From positions 62,001 to 126,000 of the forward strand of contig WGLX01000009.1 in NCBI GenBank assembly GCA_016125355.1: a stretch of 64,000 nt of DNA. The letters are read 5' to 3'. The notes below the pieces were generated by a model that was given only the letters and a program-made list of their open reading frames with translations, ran no database searches and was not told the DNA's origin. Positions 63,630 through 64,000 of this stretch are shown here, piece after piece. How positions within the stretch are numbered: position 1 is the stretch's first letter; the number at the start of each line of letters is the position of its first letter. Both the position numbers and the translations under genes were made by a program. Source of the stretch: Actinomycetales bacterium. GTDB lineage: Bacteria > Actinomycetota > Actinomycetes > S36-B12.

Positions 63630-64000
63630 CGAGCGTCATCGTCCGGCTGCCGCTGCGCGCGAGGACGATCACGGCGTCCGGACCCTCCTCGGCACCCAGT
63701 GCGCGCAGGACAGTACGGGGGTCGACCTCTACCTCTCGAGACTTGACGGCGACCCGTCGAATCCCGAGCCGAGCCAGCTGGCGTCGCTGCTCCCGCGCAC
63801 TGCCCCGGAGCTCGTCGAGCACCTCGTAGTTGCGGAGCATCGGGCTACTGGCGGCATGGGTCCCGGTCAGCCAGGTGCTGTCGGGACCGATCCTGAGCAG
63901 TCCCTGGTCGGCGGCCAGGGCGTCGAGTGCGCCGGCCCGAGGCACGGCCGGATCCGGTTCGTGGACCCAGGCCAGGGGTTCCGAGACATCGACGCGGACC
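63598..64000 (-). CDS. C-terminal THUMP-like domain of a class I SAM methyltransferase (partial)
   Basis: The frame runs off the window edge on the minus strand and ends at 63598, leaving about 133 residues. LAWVHEPDPAVPRAGALDAL, the STWLTGTHAAS turn, LRNYEVLDEL and GIRRVAVKSREVEVDPRTVL match the THUMP-like C-terminal domain found on class I SAM-dependent methyltransferases of actinobacteria. The catalytic domain lies outside the window. The target is presumably RNA but is not established. It converges with and overlaps mmuM. Confidence 0.75.
   Translation of the reverse strand, partial: VRVDVSEPLAWVHEPDPAVPRAGALDALAADQGLLRIGPDSTWLTGTHAASSPMLRNYEVLDELRGSAREQRRQLARLGIRRVAVKSREVEVDPRTVLRALGAEEGPDAVIVLARSGSRTMTLVTRAAAPPAR

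Overview
The window is GC-rich and gene-dense. It comes from the chromosome of an actinobacterium. This is supported by the actinobacterial coiled-coil insertion in RpoC, the single block running from rpsL to rplQ in actinobacterial order (str, S10, spc and alpha clusters with secY-adk-map), frequent GTG/TTG starts, ATGA/GTGA gene overlaps, a NAD(P)HX epimerase/dehydratase fusion, and a redoxin domain fused to thioredoxin reductase. I cannot resolve the order or genus from sequence alone. No tRNA, rRNA, CRISPR, IS element or phage gene was seen.

Layout: (a) 1-3.7 kb is the end of a branched-chain amino acid (Liv) uptake locus: permease fragment, exported binding protein, exported alpha/beta hydrolase. 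(b) 3.7-13.1 kb holds the L10-leader-controlled rplJ-rplL pair and rpoB-rpoC, each ended by a strong hairpin. (c) 13.1-22.9 kb is an accessory block of signalling-type genes between rpoC and rpsL: exported SnoaL/cupin protein, degenerate HATPase-GNAT fusion, ParA/MinD-like ATPase, a membrane protein resembling ATP/ADP translocases, a GNAT-like protein, a HAMP sensor with no output domain, an ABC exporter-like protein with a dead nucleotide-binding domain fused to a cyclic-nucleotide-binding-like domain and winged helix, and an acetolactate decarboxylase fused to a winged helix. (d) 23.0-24.9 kb has a redoxin-thioredoxin reductase gene broken by one in-frame amber codon, and a DUF4190-like membrane protein. 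(e) 25.0-29.6 kb is rpsL-rpsG-fusA-tuf. (f) 29.6-46.8 kb is rpsJ to rplQ, with a sulfotransferase inserted between map and infA. (g) 46.8-61.7 kb holds truA, an ABC-F ATPase, rplM-rpsI, glmM, a divergent DUF389 protein, glmS, and a chain of eight mostly overlapping genes (acpS, nnrE/D, alr, hydrolase, tsaE, tsaB, rimI, tsaD). (h) 61.7-64 kb has a long palindrome, a polysaccharide deacetylase, mmuM and the 3' part of a THUMP-like methyltransferase.

Most of the window builds and runs the gene-expression machinery: RNA polymerase subunits, ribosomal proteins, elongation factors, initiation factor 1, Sec translocon, Met aminopeptidase, tRNA modification (TruA, TsaE/B/D) and ribosomal protein acetylation (RimI). 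A second theme is cell wall precursor supply (GlmM, GlmS, Alr). The best candidate for an undescribed system is block (c). Its two key fusion proteins, a pseudo-ABC/CNB/winged-helix protein and an intact-looking acetolactate decarboxylase joined to a winged helix, are adjacent, co-oriented and 8 bases apart. They look like sensors rather than a transporter and a metabolic enzyme.

Promoters readable here share a theme. The rplJ, rpsL and rplM promoters have TTGNNN-N18-TANCCT, the rpoB promoter is TGGACA-N17-TAGACT, and two genes (the DUF4190 gene and glmS) have TAGGCT placed 6-7 bases before ATG, as expected for leaderless transcripts.
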